Source: Apis mellifera (taxonomy: Eukaryota; Arthropoda; Insecta; Hymenoptera; Apidae). Taken from it: 64,000 nt of DNA. Both the position numbers and the translations under genes were made by a program. Positions within the stretch are counted from its first letter, which is position 1. Each line of letters starts with the position of its first letter. Shown here in pieces: positions 1 to 12,726 of the stretch. Location: positions 4,108,381-4,172,380 of the forward strand of contig NC_037646.1 in the NCBI RefSeq assembly GCF_003254395.2, written 5' to 3'. Under the pieces are notes generated by a model, which worked only from the letters and a program-made list of their open reading frames with translations, was not told the origin of the DNA and searched no databases.

Positions 1-3000
1 TTGAGAGAAAGAACAAAGCAAAATGAAAATTGAGGAAAAACCTTCTTCACGTTACGTGTTTCTTAATAATTCACAGATGAAGCGTTAGTTTAGAATCAAT
101 GAAAAAAAAAAAAGAGAAAAATGATAATATCACGAGGTAAGGGGGGATACATCCGCTAGATATTGGTTAGAAAATGGAGGATGGATGTGATATATCGACG
201 TACGGTAATGTGGAATATAATATAGTGGATTTTCGAGCGTGTAGCACGTAAAACGGATAAAATATCCTCGCGGGAAAATGGCGATTATTATGGGGGAATT
301 GTAGGTAATATCTTATTCCGTATATATAAAAATACTTGAATTATATATCGTGAATACGTTTCAGATTTATGCTCTACTTACGTTTAAATAGGCTATGCGG
401 CGGTTGATGCGGGATTAATGTGGTATTTCTTTTTGAATTCCGATAATTTATCGGGAAATAAGATTAACATATAGCGTTGAATTAAACAGCTATTAAATTC
501 TTTCTGAAATATCGTTAAATAGTGACATAGGAATTTTGAGAATGTATTAAGAAGAGATGATGAAATCTTGGAAAATTGGCTTTTCGTTGTATGGAAAAAT
601 CAATTGATATAATTTCGATAAATCTTGCTTACTAAGTTAAGACTTTAAACATGTTATTATCGTTAAAAAAATCTTTTCATAAGCGCAAAAACATAAAAAA
701 TTCCAATGTTTAAACACTTGTTATTATTTAAAGTATTTTCGACTATTCCAATTTGTACCTGAATCTAAATAATAATTCCTCAAAGTTGAACAATGCAACA
801 CCTGGGAGTAAAATTAATCATCTTAATGCATTCAAGAGCACCATGTGATAAGTATCGGTTGAAAGCACGTTTCGTCAACTACTGGTGTATCTATATATCA
901 ATGAAAACCTCAACATATCAACGGCCGACAAAGGAACTAAGTCATTTGCATATGAAAGCTCAACCAAATTACCAAACATAAACTAATGCTTATTTCTTGA
1001 AAGCGTTTGTAACGCTTTGCATGATAAAACGCTCATTGTTTCTAACTGGGCCAGTACTTAACAAAATTCCAAAAGCTTATTACTTGCCTTGAACGAAGCA
1101 AATCTCGTGGCGAGACGAGAAGGAGGGAAACGAAGAAGAAGAAAGAATCTGTTTTCGGTAGTTTCGTGCATTACATCGCTTCCTGAAGGAGTTGAAATTA
1201 TAATCCGGAGTATCTTGAGTTGCGTTTGAGGTTTTTCCACCTATCTGGGAGGAGGAAATTGTGTCAGCGCGCGAATGAATAAAGGCGTTCCATTAAGAGA
1301 AACAGTGAAGCGTGGAGCTGAAAGAAACGCGTTGAAAAGAGAGAGGGAGGAGGGGGAGAGGAAAGGAGAAGAAAATTGAGTCGGTGGGCCCAGTCGTGCA
1401 AATTACGAAAATAAAAGGAGAAGAATTTCGAGCAGTGTCCGTTTCATTTATTTTATTATCTAATTTGCTTAATTTCCTCCTAATATGAAAATTCTAAATT
1501 AAGCAAATTCTAATTATATTAAACACATATCACGTTATATCTTGTTAAATTATGTATTAAATTATATATTAGAATTCGTACAAAATTGCGATAATTGTCT
1601 TTTTTATAACTTCAAGATTTTTACATCGAGATGAATATTCCATCGATAAGTAAAATAATTTCATATTACGATCCACACTGGAAATACAATTGATCCAACG
1701 GATTGTTACAACCTCGAGTCAAAACTCGAGGTGGATTCAAAAACTAAAATGTGCTCCATTATTCAACATCTATTCATTGCCGCATATATAAATTCCAACA
1801 AATTGTCTTTTTAATATCACCCGTACAGAACAAATCGATAAATTTCGTCTCTATTATTCGAAAATCCACCAACTTTCTCAACGAACCATAACATGTTTCG
1901 TGCAACCTCGTATTTCTCCCATTGTACAATGAAATCCTCTGTATTTATTTATTGAATTATTATTTTCCAGCCAATCAACCGTACACATCTCCAATAAAAT
2001 ATTTTACCAAAAAAGAATACCATCTAATGTCAACTACTAACTTTCTTCATCTCGTTATAATACAGAGAGACAGAGAGACAGAGACAGAGAGAGAGGGTGG
2101 AAATTCTCTCGACTAGTGCTAACATCGAAACGAAGAAAATTTCACGTGCACGTTGAAACTGGTAAACTCCAATTGCTAAACCGGTTCTCTTCAGCGTCAG
2201 CTGAAACCGCGAGAAAAGAAAACAATGAGCATTCAGAACCACGGTCCGGCATGTTCCTAGGCGGCTTTGTTTCCCATTGCTTCCTATCCTGTCTATTCTT
2301 TCCCCGTGGCTCGCCTTTATAATTGTTCCCCTCCCCCCGTTAAGCAAACCCATGGTCGGTGGAAAGTGGATACGAAGCAACGAGGATCAACTCTCGTAAC
2401 TTGATTCCCTCTGTACACCGTGCCCCCTTTACACTTTATACCTCCCTCCTCCCGCCTTTCCTAGTTATTATATGCATAATTTCGCCATTGGCCGTGTTTG
2501 CACAATCGCCGTTCATTGGAAGTTGTTCCATCCTTGGCTTTCGAGATGATGAGATAGGAATACGGGAAAATCGTCGATACGGGAAATTGGTTATATATAT
2601 TTATTGGAGGAAAGTGAGGAAAGTGTTAGGAGATATGGGTGGAAAGGAGAATATCTTTTGATGATAAGGAATGGGGAGAAATGTTTAATTTTTGAAAAGA
2701 TTTTTAAAGGTGTTCGAAAAAATTATTAATATTATAATTATACCAAAGGATATATTAAAATTATTGCATAGAATGATTATGAATATATTTGTATCGAATA
2801 GAAGAAAGTTCTAAAATTTAAGTTGTTTGTAACTGGACAAAGATTTAGTAGATTTAGTAATGGCATTTTATAAATATGTGAAGTAACAACACAGACAATC
2901 TGTTACTGAATTTCTTTTCCTGTAAACTGTTCCAAGAGGGGAGAATCTTTCTCGATAAAACGTAATCATGAAGCAAGACGAGAGAAAAAGCAATTCACGT

Positions 3001-6000
3001 TGACGAAGTGGCAATTATATAGATCCTGCGCTTTCTCTTTACCAGTGGCGCATTGAATTACGTTTGATTATCCCGTTTCTGTCGAGAAAGGAAAAAAATT
3101 AGTATCGAGAAAATGCAATTACACCACGACATCAAAGGGCGATCTTCGACATTTTCCAATAAACAAGTTGTTTTCGACTGGTTTGAAAATAGAAAACTTT
3201 CTTTGAAATTCGAAAACTTGCCGAGAACATGGAACAGTTTTCAATGGCTTCTGTGTATTGTTATAAATAAAGGAAGGAGGAGAAAAATATGTGAAAAAAT
3301 TTCGTATGGACAAAGTAATGGCAAATATCTTTTCTAACGGATTCAGTGGTTCAGTAGTTAGGGTCGAGCGCAAAACCGACCGGTGTAATCGACGTAAAAT
3401 AGGCGATTATGTAAAACGAGTCGTAGTTATATAACGACTCTTCGCTAATTTGCGCATACATTAATTCCGACTTCTGTAACGAATGATCTTTCGTTCCTGA
3501 ATTGCGAATGTTTTGTCGGGTTCATTGTACATCTAATGATGTTTTGATGAAGTTAGATGCAAGAATAGATATAATTTTCATATTTTTCAAACGATGGAAG
3601 AAGTATTATTATGTGTATATTAATTATTTAGATTTTATTTCTTCAAATTGAATATATAATAGGTTCGATTATCTTTGATTATTAAAAAAAAATAAATAAA
3701 TAAGAAGAATTGCAAATTCAAATTAGAATAATTATATCTATAATGAACAAATATTTAAATTTTAATAATATATATTTGGAATTTAACTTGTTAATTAAAA
3801 TTAAATACAATTTTTTCTTCTTTTAGATTCTGGATTCATTTTTCAACAAATATTGATATACAATTAAAACAACGATGAAATAAAACTATAAATATGCAAA
3901 TATATCTTGTTTCTCGTTGATATTGTATTTGTTTAATTATTTTATTTTGTTACAATTATAAATCAAAATTTTCAACATCACTTGTTATCGATTAATGCGT
4001 GATATTTTAACATATCATTTAAATATATTTAAATAATAATAAAATTTTAATCGAAATAATAGAAATGATATTTCACGATCATAAAGATTAAAATTTTCTT
4101 TCAGTTATAGAGAGGGAGGGAAAAAAAAATCTCCTTTTCACTTTATCTCTTCAAAGGGAACGCCTTCCGTGCCAAGAACTTCTTTTCATCTCTACAATTT
4201 CTCGATGCTCCTTGCATTCTGAAATATTTTAACAATTTTAATTTTTCAGGATAGATTTTTTTTCGATCGTGCTGCAACGATGATACTATCTATGGCCATC
4301 TATTAAAGCTAGCTAATATCGACGTGAAAATATATGAAGTAGTATCTGTGCTTGGTTTGCTCTTCAATAGATAAAGTTATCGAAAACCGGAAGTCGAAGA
4401 TTTAGGTGTATTTTTCACACCACTCCTTCGCATCATTTTCAGACTTTTGTCTAGAATATATGGGTTATTGGAAATCGATGAAGATTTCACAAAATATTTT
4501 GCATAAATATAAATTTTGTTTATTAATTTCGATTTGGAATTAAGATTTTCATGATATAATTAATTACTTTAGATATCAATGAACAATATAGAATGGAAAA
4601 TTGTAGGGAATGTAATTATCCAATTAAAATTTATTTCATTATTGATATTCTGAATTCTACTATTCTTTTAGCATATCGAATTGATCTTCTTGTGATTCTT
4701 TAGGTAGTAACAATGGGAAGGATACTTGATTCAATAAGAGATTCGTATTTAATCGACTTTCCATTGTAACTTTATCTTGCTAACTGTTACACTTGTTATC
4801 GATAAAATAAATATCAAGATAAATATCAAGATAAAATAATGAAATATTGGAATTTTATTAATGTATCAAATGTATTATATGTACAAAATTTATCTTATTC
4901 AATCTTTTTTAAAAAAAAATTACATACGATAAATTATTATGTATTTTTTATATATAAATGAATTACACCAAAAATTTCTTGAAAAAAAAAGAAGAAATAT
5001 TTTTGTTCTAATTTAATTTATAAATATTTTATTCACAAAGTCATTATCATTTATATTGTATCTACTTTGAAGATTCTGATTGTCTCTTAAGCGAAAATAC
5101 GCTGGTATTTTTTTAGATTTAACAATAATACAATAAAACAAGATAAAATTACATAGATAGTGTTCAACGATTGTTCCTTATCACAGCAGTTTGCACGAAA
5201 TTTTTTCTGATTTCCACTTACGAGAGTATAGTGACACAGTTCGGCTGAAAAATTTTGGCCATTCTATGCTGCCTGCTATCTTCAGAATCTGGAACTTTTC
5301 CCCCATTCATGGTTGTGTAACTGTGTCACATACAGGTATTCACTATCTATAGCGCGTGTACATTGGTTTTTCCACGCCATCCAAAGACGCCATTCCTTTT
5401 ACTACTTCTACCCATCCCTGTCTTTGAACGAAACTTCACCTCAAGGCAGAAATTCCTCCACATCTTTTCTTCGCGTCTTCACATATCTATTTCTCGAACA
5501 TCCTTTTCTTCATCTTTCCATCGAGTGCTCAAATTATAAGAAAATCTTAGAAACTTTTTAAATTCTTTGTATGCATTTTATAAGGTATTAGAAATATTCA
5601 TTTATTTCATTTATGGGCAAAATTAATGGCATAAAAATGAAATATTATATGAATTTTTTAAATGTAATAATATATACATATATTGCAAATTACATATTAA
5701 AGTAGAAAAAAATTAAAAAATTCAAAAGCAGCAATATTAAAAATTCAATTCGCGAATTTTATGAATTTTAACGTTAAATTATCATAAATATTTTTTGAAA
5801 AACTAGGAGTTGTAAAAAGAATTATATGCTGGTGCGAATGACGTAATAATTAATTATTTTTTTAAGTAAACTTTTTCATATAATAGGTATACGTGTAATT
5901 ATTAATTCAATTCGTTTAATCAAAATTTATCCCGATGAAAATTCATTCAAAACGTAACCTGGAAATTTAATGAAATATGTCATTACACTATGCCCATATT

Positions 6001-9000
6001 TCATTATTTTATCTGATGTCAATATACTTTACATTCATTATTTTCCCCTCTATCAGTTGAATCAGTTTCGCCTGGAAATGCATTCTATCAAATGAATAGT
6101 ATTTGGGCAAACATATAGTATTTACTTGCATTACGTGTAAAATACATGGAATAAATTTAAATTGTAAACATAGAAACAATAAATAATAGGATGGTGAAAC
6201 GATAATTCGATTTGGATTTGTGAATTTTACTTTAGGAAAATCAATAGAAATCAATGATCAATTGTGAATTGTATCCATTCGTCACGTGGAATGCAAGTGC
6301 CATTTTTACACGCATAGTGATACTATTCCAACATCCAGTTTCTGTTTCAAACCTCTTCCTAACAACAATTATTTAACTATTATCGTTGTTCATTTTTCCT
6401 GTTATAAATTCAATCCATGAACAACGAAGAATTTAATTTGATATTTTTTCATTATTATTAAAAATAAAATTAAAATTTTTAAAAGTTTCATTGTTTCCAA
6501 ATAATTGAACGTATAATTGAATATTTTTTTTAGAATCAACATAAGTATTTATTTCCAGTTTAATTATTTCCAGTATAATATATTTGCAAATTGATACGAT
6601 TGATTTCTTTCTTCAAATTGATTCAATAAAATGACAGATACATCGGTCATTACAATTTAAATTGTAAATTTGAAGCATAATACTGGGTTAAGTAATAAAG
6701 TAATTAATTTAATCACTGAGTAAAGATCTCGATATAAAACAAAAACAAGTTAATCCAAGGATCCAATAAGCAGGATCATTCGATAGGATGCATTGGTTTC
6801 GAGGATAGTAGCACGCTGGATACACCGTGGCAAAATTTGCATGGGGCAATATTATTTTACCCTCGAAACCGCTAACTGGCTCATTGACGTGCAAACGCAG
6901 CCACAAACGGTTACAGTTTAGCTGGTCATAATACTTTTTAACGTTCACTCGAATTAAGATAATTTATACCTTTAATGCCATCTAAATTGCACTTGCACTA
7001 ACCAGCATGGACATGGAGTATTCGTGCATTTTTTTCTAGAAATATAATAATAATGTACTAATAGTTCATTTATCCTTTTAAAGTATTGTGTTATACTTTT
7101 ACAATATTATTATTGAATTTCACGCGAATAAATTAAAATTGATTCTAATTTCATGTTACAATAAAGTTTGGATTAAAAGAAATTAAATATATATTCATAG
7201 TTCTTCTATTTAAAAGTATTTACCTAGTATTGTACATTTTCAAAATAATTATTGCCTTCACATGTTTTATCTGCAGTTCTGAATAAATTTGAAATAATAA
7301 AGACACGTAAAAAATGCGGAGTCATGTAAATTTTAAAAAATATAATCTGGATGATAAAATGTATATTATTTATATAAACGTGTAATTATTAATTTTAAAC
7401 ATTTATTCATTCTGTTTTATTATTTTACATTCCATTCTTTTTTCACACACATGCTTTATTTTATTAATTATTCATTGTAGAATAAAAGATTTCAATTCTT
7501 AAATTAAATTCAATTTCATATTTTTCATGAAAATCCTGCTATATATTATGCTGCATATGTTGTCGCTAGTATCCTAAAATTAAATCGATAATTATAATGG
7601 TATTCATACGAGGAAGCAGCTAATTCTTTGAAGCGAGGCTTTAAATTTTAAAAAACCCGTTGACACACTTCTCCTAGCAATTGCCCCAGCTTCGTTTCGG
7701 ATATTCTGCTTCAACTGGAGCGGACTAGTTGAGTTTTTCCGTAAGCAGGGTGTTTAAAGAAGTTGCATAAGCAAAAGTCAAGTGGAGCAAAGTTGAGATC
7801 TCTTGCAAGTCAGTCAGTGTCACCGCATCTTGGAATTAATATTTCAGAAAAAAAATTCTCTGGTAATTTCTAGAATTATATCTTCAGCGTCACGAAACAT
7901 GTGTTATTCAAATCATAAAAAAAAAGTATAATTTAAATGTGTATTTAATATTTATAATAATAATATAATTTCTTGGAAATACACCAATTTAATTATTCAA
8001 ACTTGTTTTGCATAGAAACTTTCTTCTTCGTGAATATTAATGTTATAATTAATATATAAGTATTTGTTGAATCGAAAATAAATTTCACTATCGTATTTCA
8101 TCAAAAAAGTTTAATAATTTTATAGAATTTATAATATATGATTAACTGCAGAAATATATGAATTATCATTTCTATTGAATACGTGAAAAATATTATTTCA
8201 AAATGCAATTTTTAGCAACTTTTTCATTAGATAGATTTCATATTATATAAATATTTATCATTTTAATAATATATCTTCTTTTGATAAAATTTACAAGTTA
8301 CTTTTCTATATTCGTTTCACGTTTACTATTTTATTTACATCGCAGGAAGTTAGGAAAAAAAAAAGTTAGAAAACTTGTTTCAGAGATAGAAAGAAATTTT
8401 AATTTTCAGAGAAATTGATAAAAGTTTCGTTTTCAATTTGATCGAATTGAGTTGTGATTTATTTTATAGCTTTCATTTTGTTATTTATCAAGCTTGCGAA
8501 ACGTTTACATAATAAACTTTGCTTTCCTAATGATTAGGTGAATATTAATTAATGAATAGCCGATAGAGATAACGTGATTAATGGCATTAATATCACAGCG
8601 AATAAGCATTATCGAAATCGACAATAGGAAAATTCCTATTTTCCGTTCTATCTCTGATTTCAATTATTAAACAGAAACGTTGCACGAAGAAATAAAAGTA
8701 TAAATATAAAAGAATACAATTGAATTTTTCACACGAATATTTTACTGGCAGTATCTTGGGAAATTTCGTTTTGAATATTTGGTATCGTTCTTGCGAAAAT
8801 GGCTATTCCGAGACAATGTAGATGCATATATTGAAAAAATAATATTTTTAAAATTTAAACCATGATTTTTCTCTCAAGATTTATTTGATAAAAATGATTT
8901 TAATTATTTATAAATAAAATAGCATTCAAATTTGATGCTAAATAAATATTATAAATTGAAATTTTTAGGATAATTTTCCATCAGACGAATTTAAGTTGAT

Positions 9001-12000
9001 ACAATGATTTTTAAAAATTCTTATTTTAATATTTTCCACGTTTGCTTAAAATTCATGCTCATCTTCTAAACTTGATTTATTGTTTTTTTTTTATTTATGA
9101 AATTTCTGATAAGAAATCTTATTGGTAAGTTCACTGATAAAACCCGAGTGAAACATAATTTCCTTTTTCTCTTTTTTCCTCTTTCATTTCAGCATCACTG
9201 TCGAATTTACTTTGTCTTTACTATCCTGTGACATAATATTCTTTTTATAAAGCTGATTTGTATATTTTTTATATAACAGTATCCAATTTTACTTAACATC
9301 ATTTCAAAATGGAGTTTTTAACACAAAGCTTTGTGAGAAGATTTTATTTCACATTTTTCATCTATTTACCTTTTTTCTTTTTCCTCCCATTTGAAAATTT
9401 AGTGGAAACATACCAATAATATTTATATAATAGAACATATTGTTGGAAAAAGACTCTATCACAATTGAAAATACTTCTAATTGTTATATTGATACAGAGA
9501 AATTATATAAAGGAACGAACTAAAAATTTTTATTTTCTTTTATTCTATCCTGAAGAAATAATATAAGAGATCATATAAAATTATATTAAAATAAGAAAAA
9601 TCTTTTTATTGTGAATTAATCGTTAAATCAAATTTTCAGTATAGTTATACGAAAAAAATTCTTTCTTTTTAAATATTTTATTCTTTGATATTATAAACAC
9701 TAAACTATCGAACAAAAAAGTTCATAACAATCTATAGTAACTCTAAAATTATCTCAAAAAAAAAAGGAAAAAAAATAAAAAACCATAAAAATTTAAAAAA
9801 AAAAGGAAAAACTATCGAGCCTCTCTTCAATTTTAATAACTCACGAAAAAAAAAAAGAAAATTTCCATGCAAACATGGAGAAATAAAATCCGCGTTGTCC
9901 ACGAGATATCGAATTACCCTCCCGCGCTATTATTTTCGCGATAAACACATGACAACATTCGCGAGCAAAATATTTGATAAAGGGAAAGTTTCCATCCGAG
10001 CGCGCCCTCGTCCATTTCCTAGTGCCGGTATCTAGCGAGTCCGGTCGCTTCCGAAAATTATGGTTAAAATTGTACCGATATCCGTACACTTTCGCGCGTT
10101 ACACACACGTACGCACACCCTCGTACAGGGAACGAGGATTTACATATAGATTAGACGGATGTACACGGCTTGAGAGGGAAATAGAAACGTGGCGTGGCTA
10201 TCAATGGAGGGGTGGGAATCATGTGACGATTTTGGCCCGATTTCAAGCAAAACCGGTTTCAGACGCGCCTCGTATTTCCATCTATTTCCGCTCTTACGCG
10301 TGTCATTTCCTTCGACGCGTTCGTTGTCAAAAAAATATCAGATTAGATTACTTATTTTCACTTAGTCTCGATGTTACAGTATTATTTTTACCGTTTATTT
10401 TTACTGTTGTGACGTAATTCGTGCTATCCATCGTCAATGGTTCGATAATGATGGCGAACATGTCGAAGATATTGTAGTATAAATTTTTGCTTTACTCAGT
10501 GATGAACGCGGGAATTTCAAACGGGGTTATTTTAGAGATCGATCTCTTCAGAGACTGGCACTATTCCAACGAATTATTCGAACATAGAACCAAGTATTTC
10601 GTGAGATATATCGTATTGTCGAGAATCGAAGCTCCATTTTATTTCTCTTTTTTTCTTATTCTTCCTCCACTTTTCGAATCTACCGACGTGACTCTTCTCT
10701 CATTACGTAGTTTGAAAAGGAAGCGGAGAGGCCATTGAACGTGTCGATGGAAATCCGATGATAGAAAAATCATATTCTATACACACTTCCTATTTTCAAT
10801 ACTGGTTGATCTTCCAAAGAGTTAATTTCTGTATGAATTTCGCGTGGTATATTCAGCATTTTGGATTGATTGAATAATGTTGCATTTATTTATAGATAAT
10901 TGATTCGTTGATTAGTTTCTGATTAATTTTTATTTGTGTAAATATTATGAATTGAATGCTCTTTATCAAATAACGTTATATTTATCTATGTGTGTATAAT
11001 AGATTTAAAGTAGATTTATAGTATTATTTATGGATTATTGCTCGACAAATTTATGCAATTTTTAATAGCATGTTATATAAGGTAAAAGATATTTAATGGA
11101 ATATTGATTATTTCTATTGGCGTTCTCACAATTCTAAGTATCTTTCAATGAAAATAAAATATATTGACAAGCATTACGATTTCATTTCACTCGTTTTCTT
11201 TGTAATTACTTTTTTCCACGTGACAAAGCGGTTTATTTTTCGATATTATAACGCGTCATCATTCGGAGATATTAATCGTATTTCATGGCGCGAAATTATA
11301 CACATGCTTTTGAACTTGTTTCTTGATCGTTTAATACGCCACGTGTTGCATAAATTGTGATTCCAAACAGTTTCGCGTTATAAATTCAACGAATGTTCTA
11401 TGCACCGTGAAAAATTGCACGTGTTTTCAACATTCAGTTCGTGAAGTATGTAAAAGTGATCGTTTCACACAATGTTTCAACGCTTCGTTGCACAACTATT
11501 TACGTACTTCAATTATTCCATCTGTGTGGCTCCAACTGGTTCCGTTAAATATGAGACTGTAAATTTATTTTTTTAACAAATTTGCTTAATGTTTTTTCAT
11601 GTCGAAGTCACCACTTCGTATTCTTTACATGTGTCAAAATCATGCAATGCGCGATTTCTATGCAATTTTCAATTCACTGGACCAAATAAAGCGTTAAATA
11701 TTTTGTTTTCTATGAAATCACTGCAGATGCATTTGTTTTTTTTTTTAATTAAATAGCTTTCATTTTGTAGGAAATAAATTTTTCCATAAAAGTTTTCTAT
11801 AAAGGTTTCTAAGTAAACAAAAGAAAATTTTATTCCTTCATTATGTACTAACATCCCTCAAAGGCTATTACGAATGAAATTTCTAAGGAAATGTTGTTTT
11901 AACACAATTTCTTTTGATGATGGCTTTTGTGGTTAGTGTCGAAACAAAAGAATAATATAGTGAATAACGAATATAAAAAAATTTTCGAGAACTATATCAT

Positions 12001-12534
12001 ACGTAAGTTTCATAAGAATTTACATTTGAAAATTGTGTCTTTTCAGAATAAAAATAAAAATAAGAAAAATTCTTTCTAAAAATATAAGAGTATATCAAAT
12101 AATTTAATTTTTTATTAATTTCTTTGATTATACAATTTGATCTTTCTAATAATCTTCAATATATGATTTTCAAAGTATAATTTCGTAAATTTTAAGTAAA
12201 ATTTGAAATCTTTCTTTTATCAAATTTTGTTCGAAAGTATTTATTATTTCTTTTTTTTTTTTTACACGCGATTTATAAAAATATACTGCTCTTATCGGCT
12301 TCGTGAAAAAGGAGAAAAAAGAAAAAGTGACGGCAGACAGCAATATCCTGAAATTCTGTGAACGAAAAAACAAAAGTGTTGGCGTATTTACGGATAGTAG
12401 CTGCTATTCAAGCGACACGCAATATTGCATTCATGATAGCAAAACATCGTGACGGTTTGTTGTTTTATTCCCTGTTCCATGCCAGCTGGTGTTTGACTGG
12501 TATTTAATTTCTTTCGTTTGATCTTCTGTTCCAG
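1..12534. other. Non-coding, probably CASK intron (or upstream flank)
   Basis: No exon of CASK or any other recognisable protein could be read in this stretch on either strand. Open frames here are short, lack homology I recognise, and mostly sit in AT-rich sequence. Because the first visible CASK exon (12535) begins in the middle of the protein, the kinase and most L27 exons must be further left, so this is most simply a large CASK intron. It contains a GA-rich patch near 1300-1380, an (AGAC/GA) run near 2065-2095, a moderately GC-richer patch near 7650-7830, and a GC-rich island at about 9880-10430. A diverged CCGGAAGTCG motif occurs near 4385. Confidence 0.6.
9880..10430. other. GC-rich island inside the presumed CASK intron
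   Basis: This stretch is clearly richer in G, C and CpG than its flanks and carries a 147-codon open frame on + (9974-10417). That frame encodes an Arg/Tyr/Phe-rich sequence with no family I recognise, and neither end has a convincing splice site in phase with CASK. A cis-regulatory element or alternative promoter is more likely than a coding exon. Weakly supported. Confidence 0.2.
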
Positions 12535-12726
12535 GCGCTTTTGCAAGCACATGACGTAGCGGGACATGAAGTTTATGGCGAAGAAGCCACCAGAGTTACG
12601 CCACCTCCTCTTCTCCCCTATCTAAACGGAGGCGACGATCTCGAGGGACAGAACGGTGATTTGGACCTCGAAAATGTAACGCGCGTCAGGCTGGTCCAAT
12701 TCCAAAAGAATACGGATGAGCCAATG
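12535..12726 (+). CDS. CASK: CASK exon: end of L27 region and pre-PDZ linker
   Basis: 64 codons, phase 0 at both ends, between acceptor ...tctgttccag and donor gtaaga. The translation opens ALLQAHDVAGHEVYGEE and continues TRVTPPPLLPYLNG, then an acidic stretch, then the nearly invariant NVTRVRLVQFQKNTDEPM preceding the PDZ. The exon starts inside the protein, so the real start codon is off the left edge. TTG at 12541 is not a start. Confidence 0.95.

Noticed and set aside
3335..3420. tRNA-like look of the sequence around GGTTCAGTAGTTAGGGTCGAGCG
   Set aside because: No proper B box (GGTTCRANYCC) at the right distance and no acceptor-stem pairing found.
9974..10417. 147-codon frame on + as a CASK exon
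   Set aside because: No similarity to CASK L27 or kinase sequence and no in-phase splice sites.
12541..12543. TTG as a start codon
   Set aside because: The CASK frame continues upstream to the splice acceptor at 12533-12534; it is an internal Leu.
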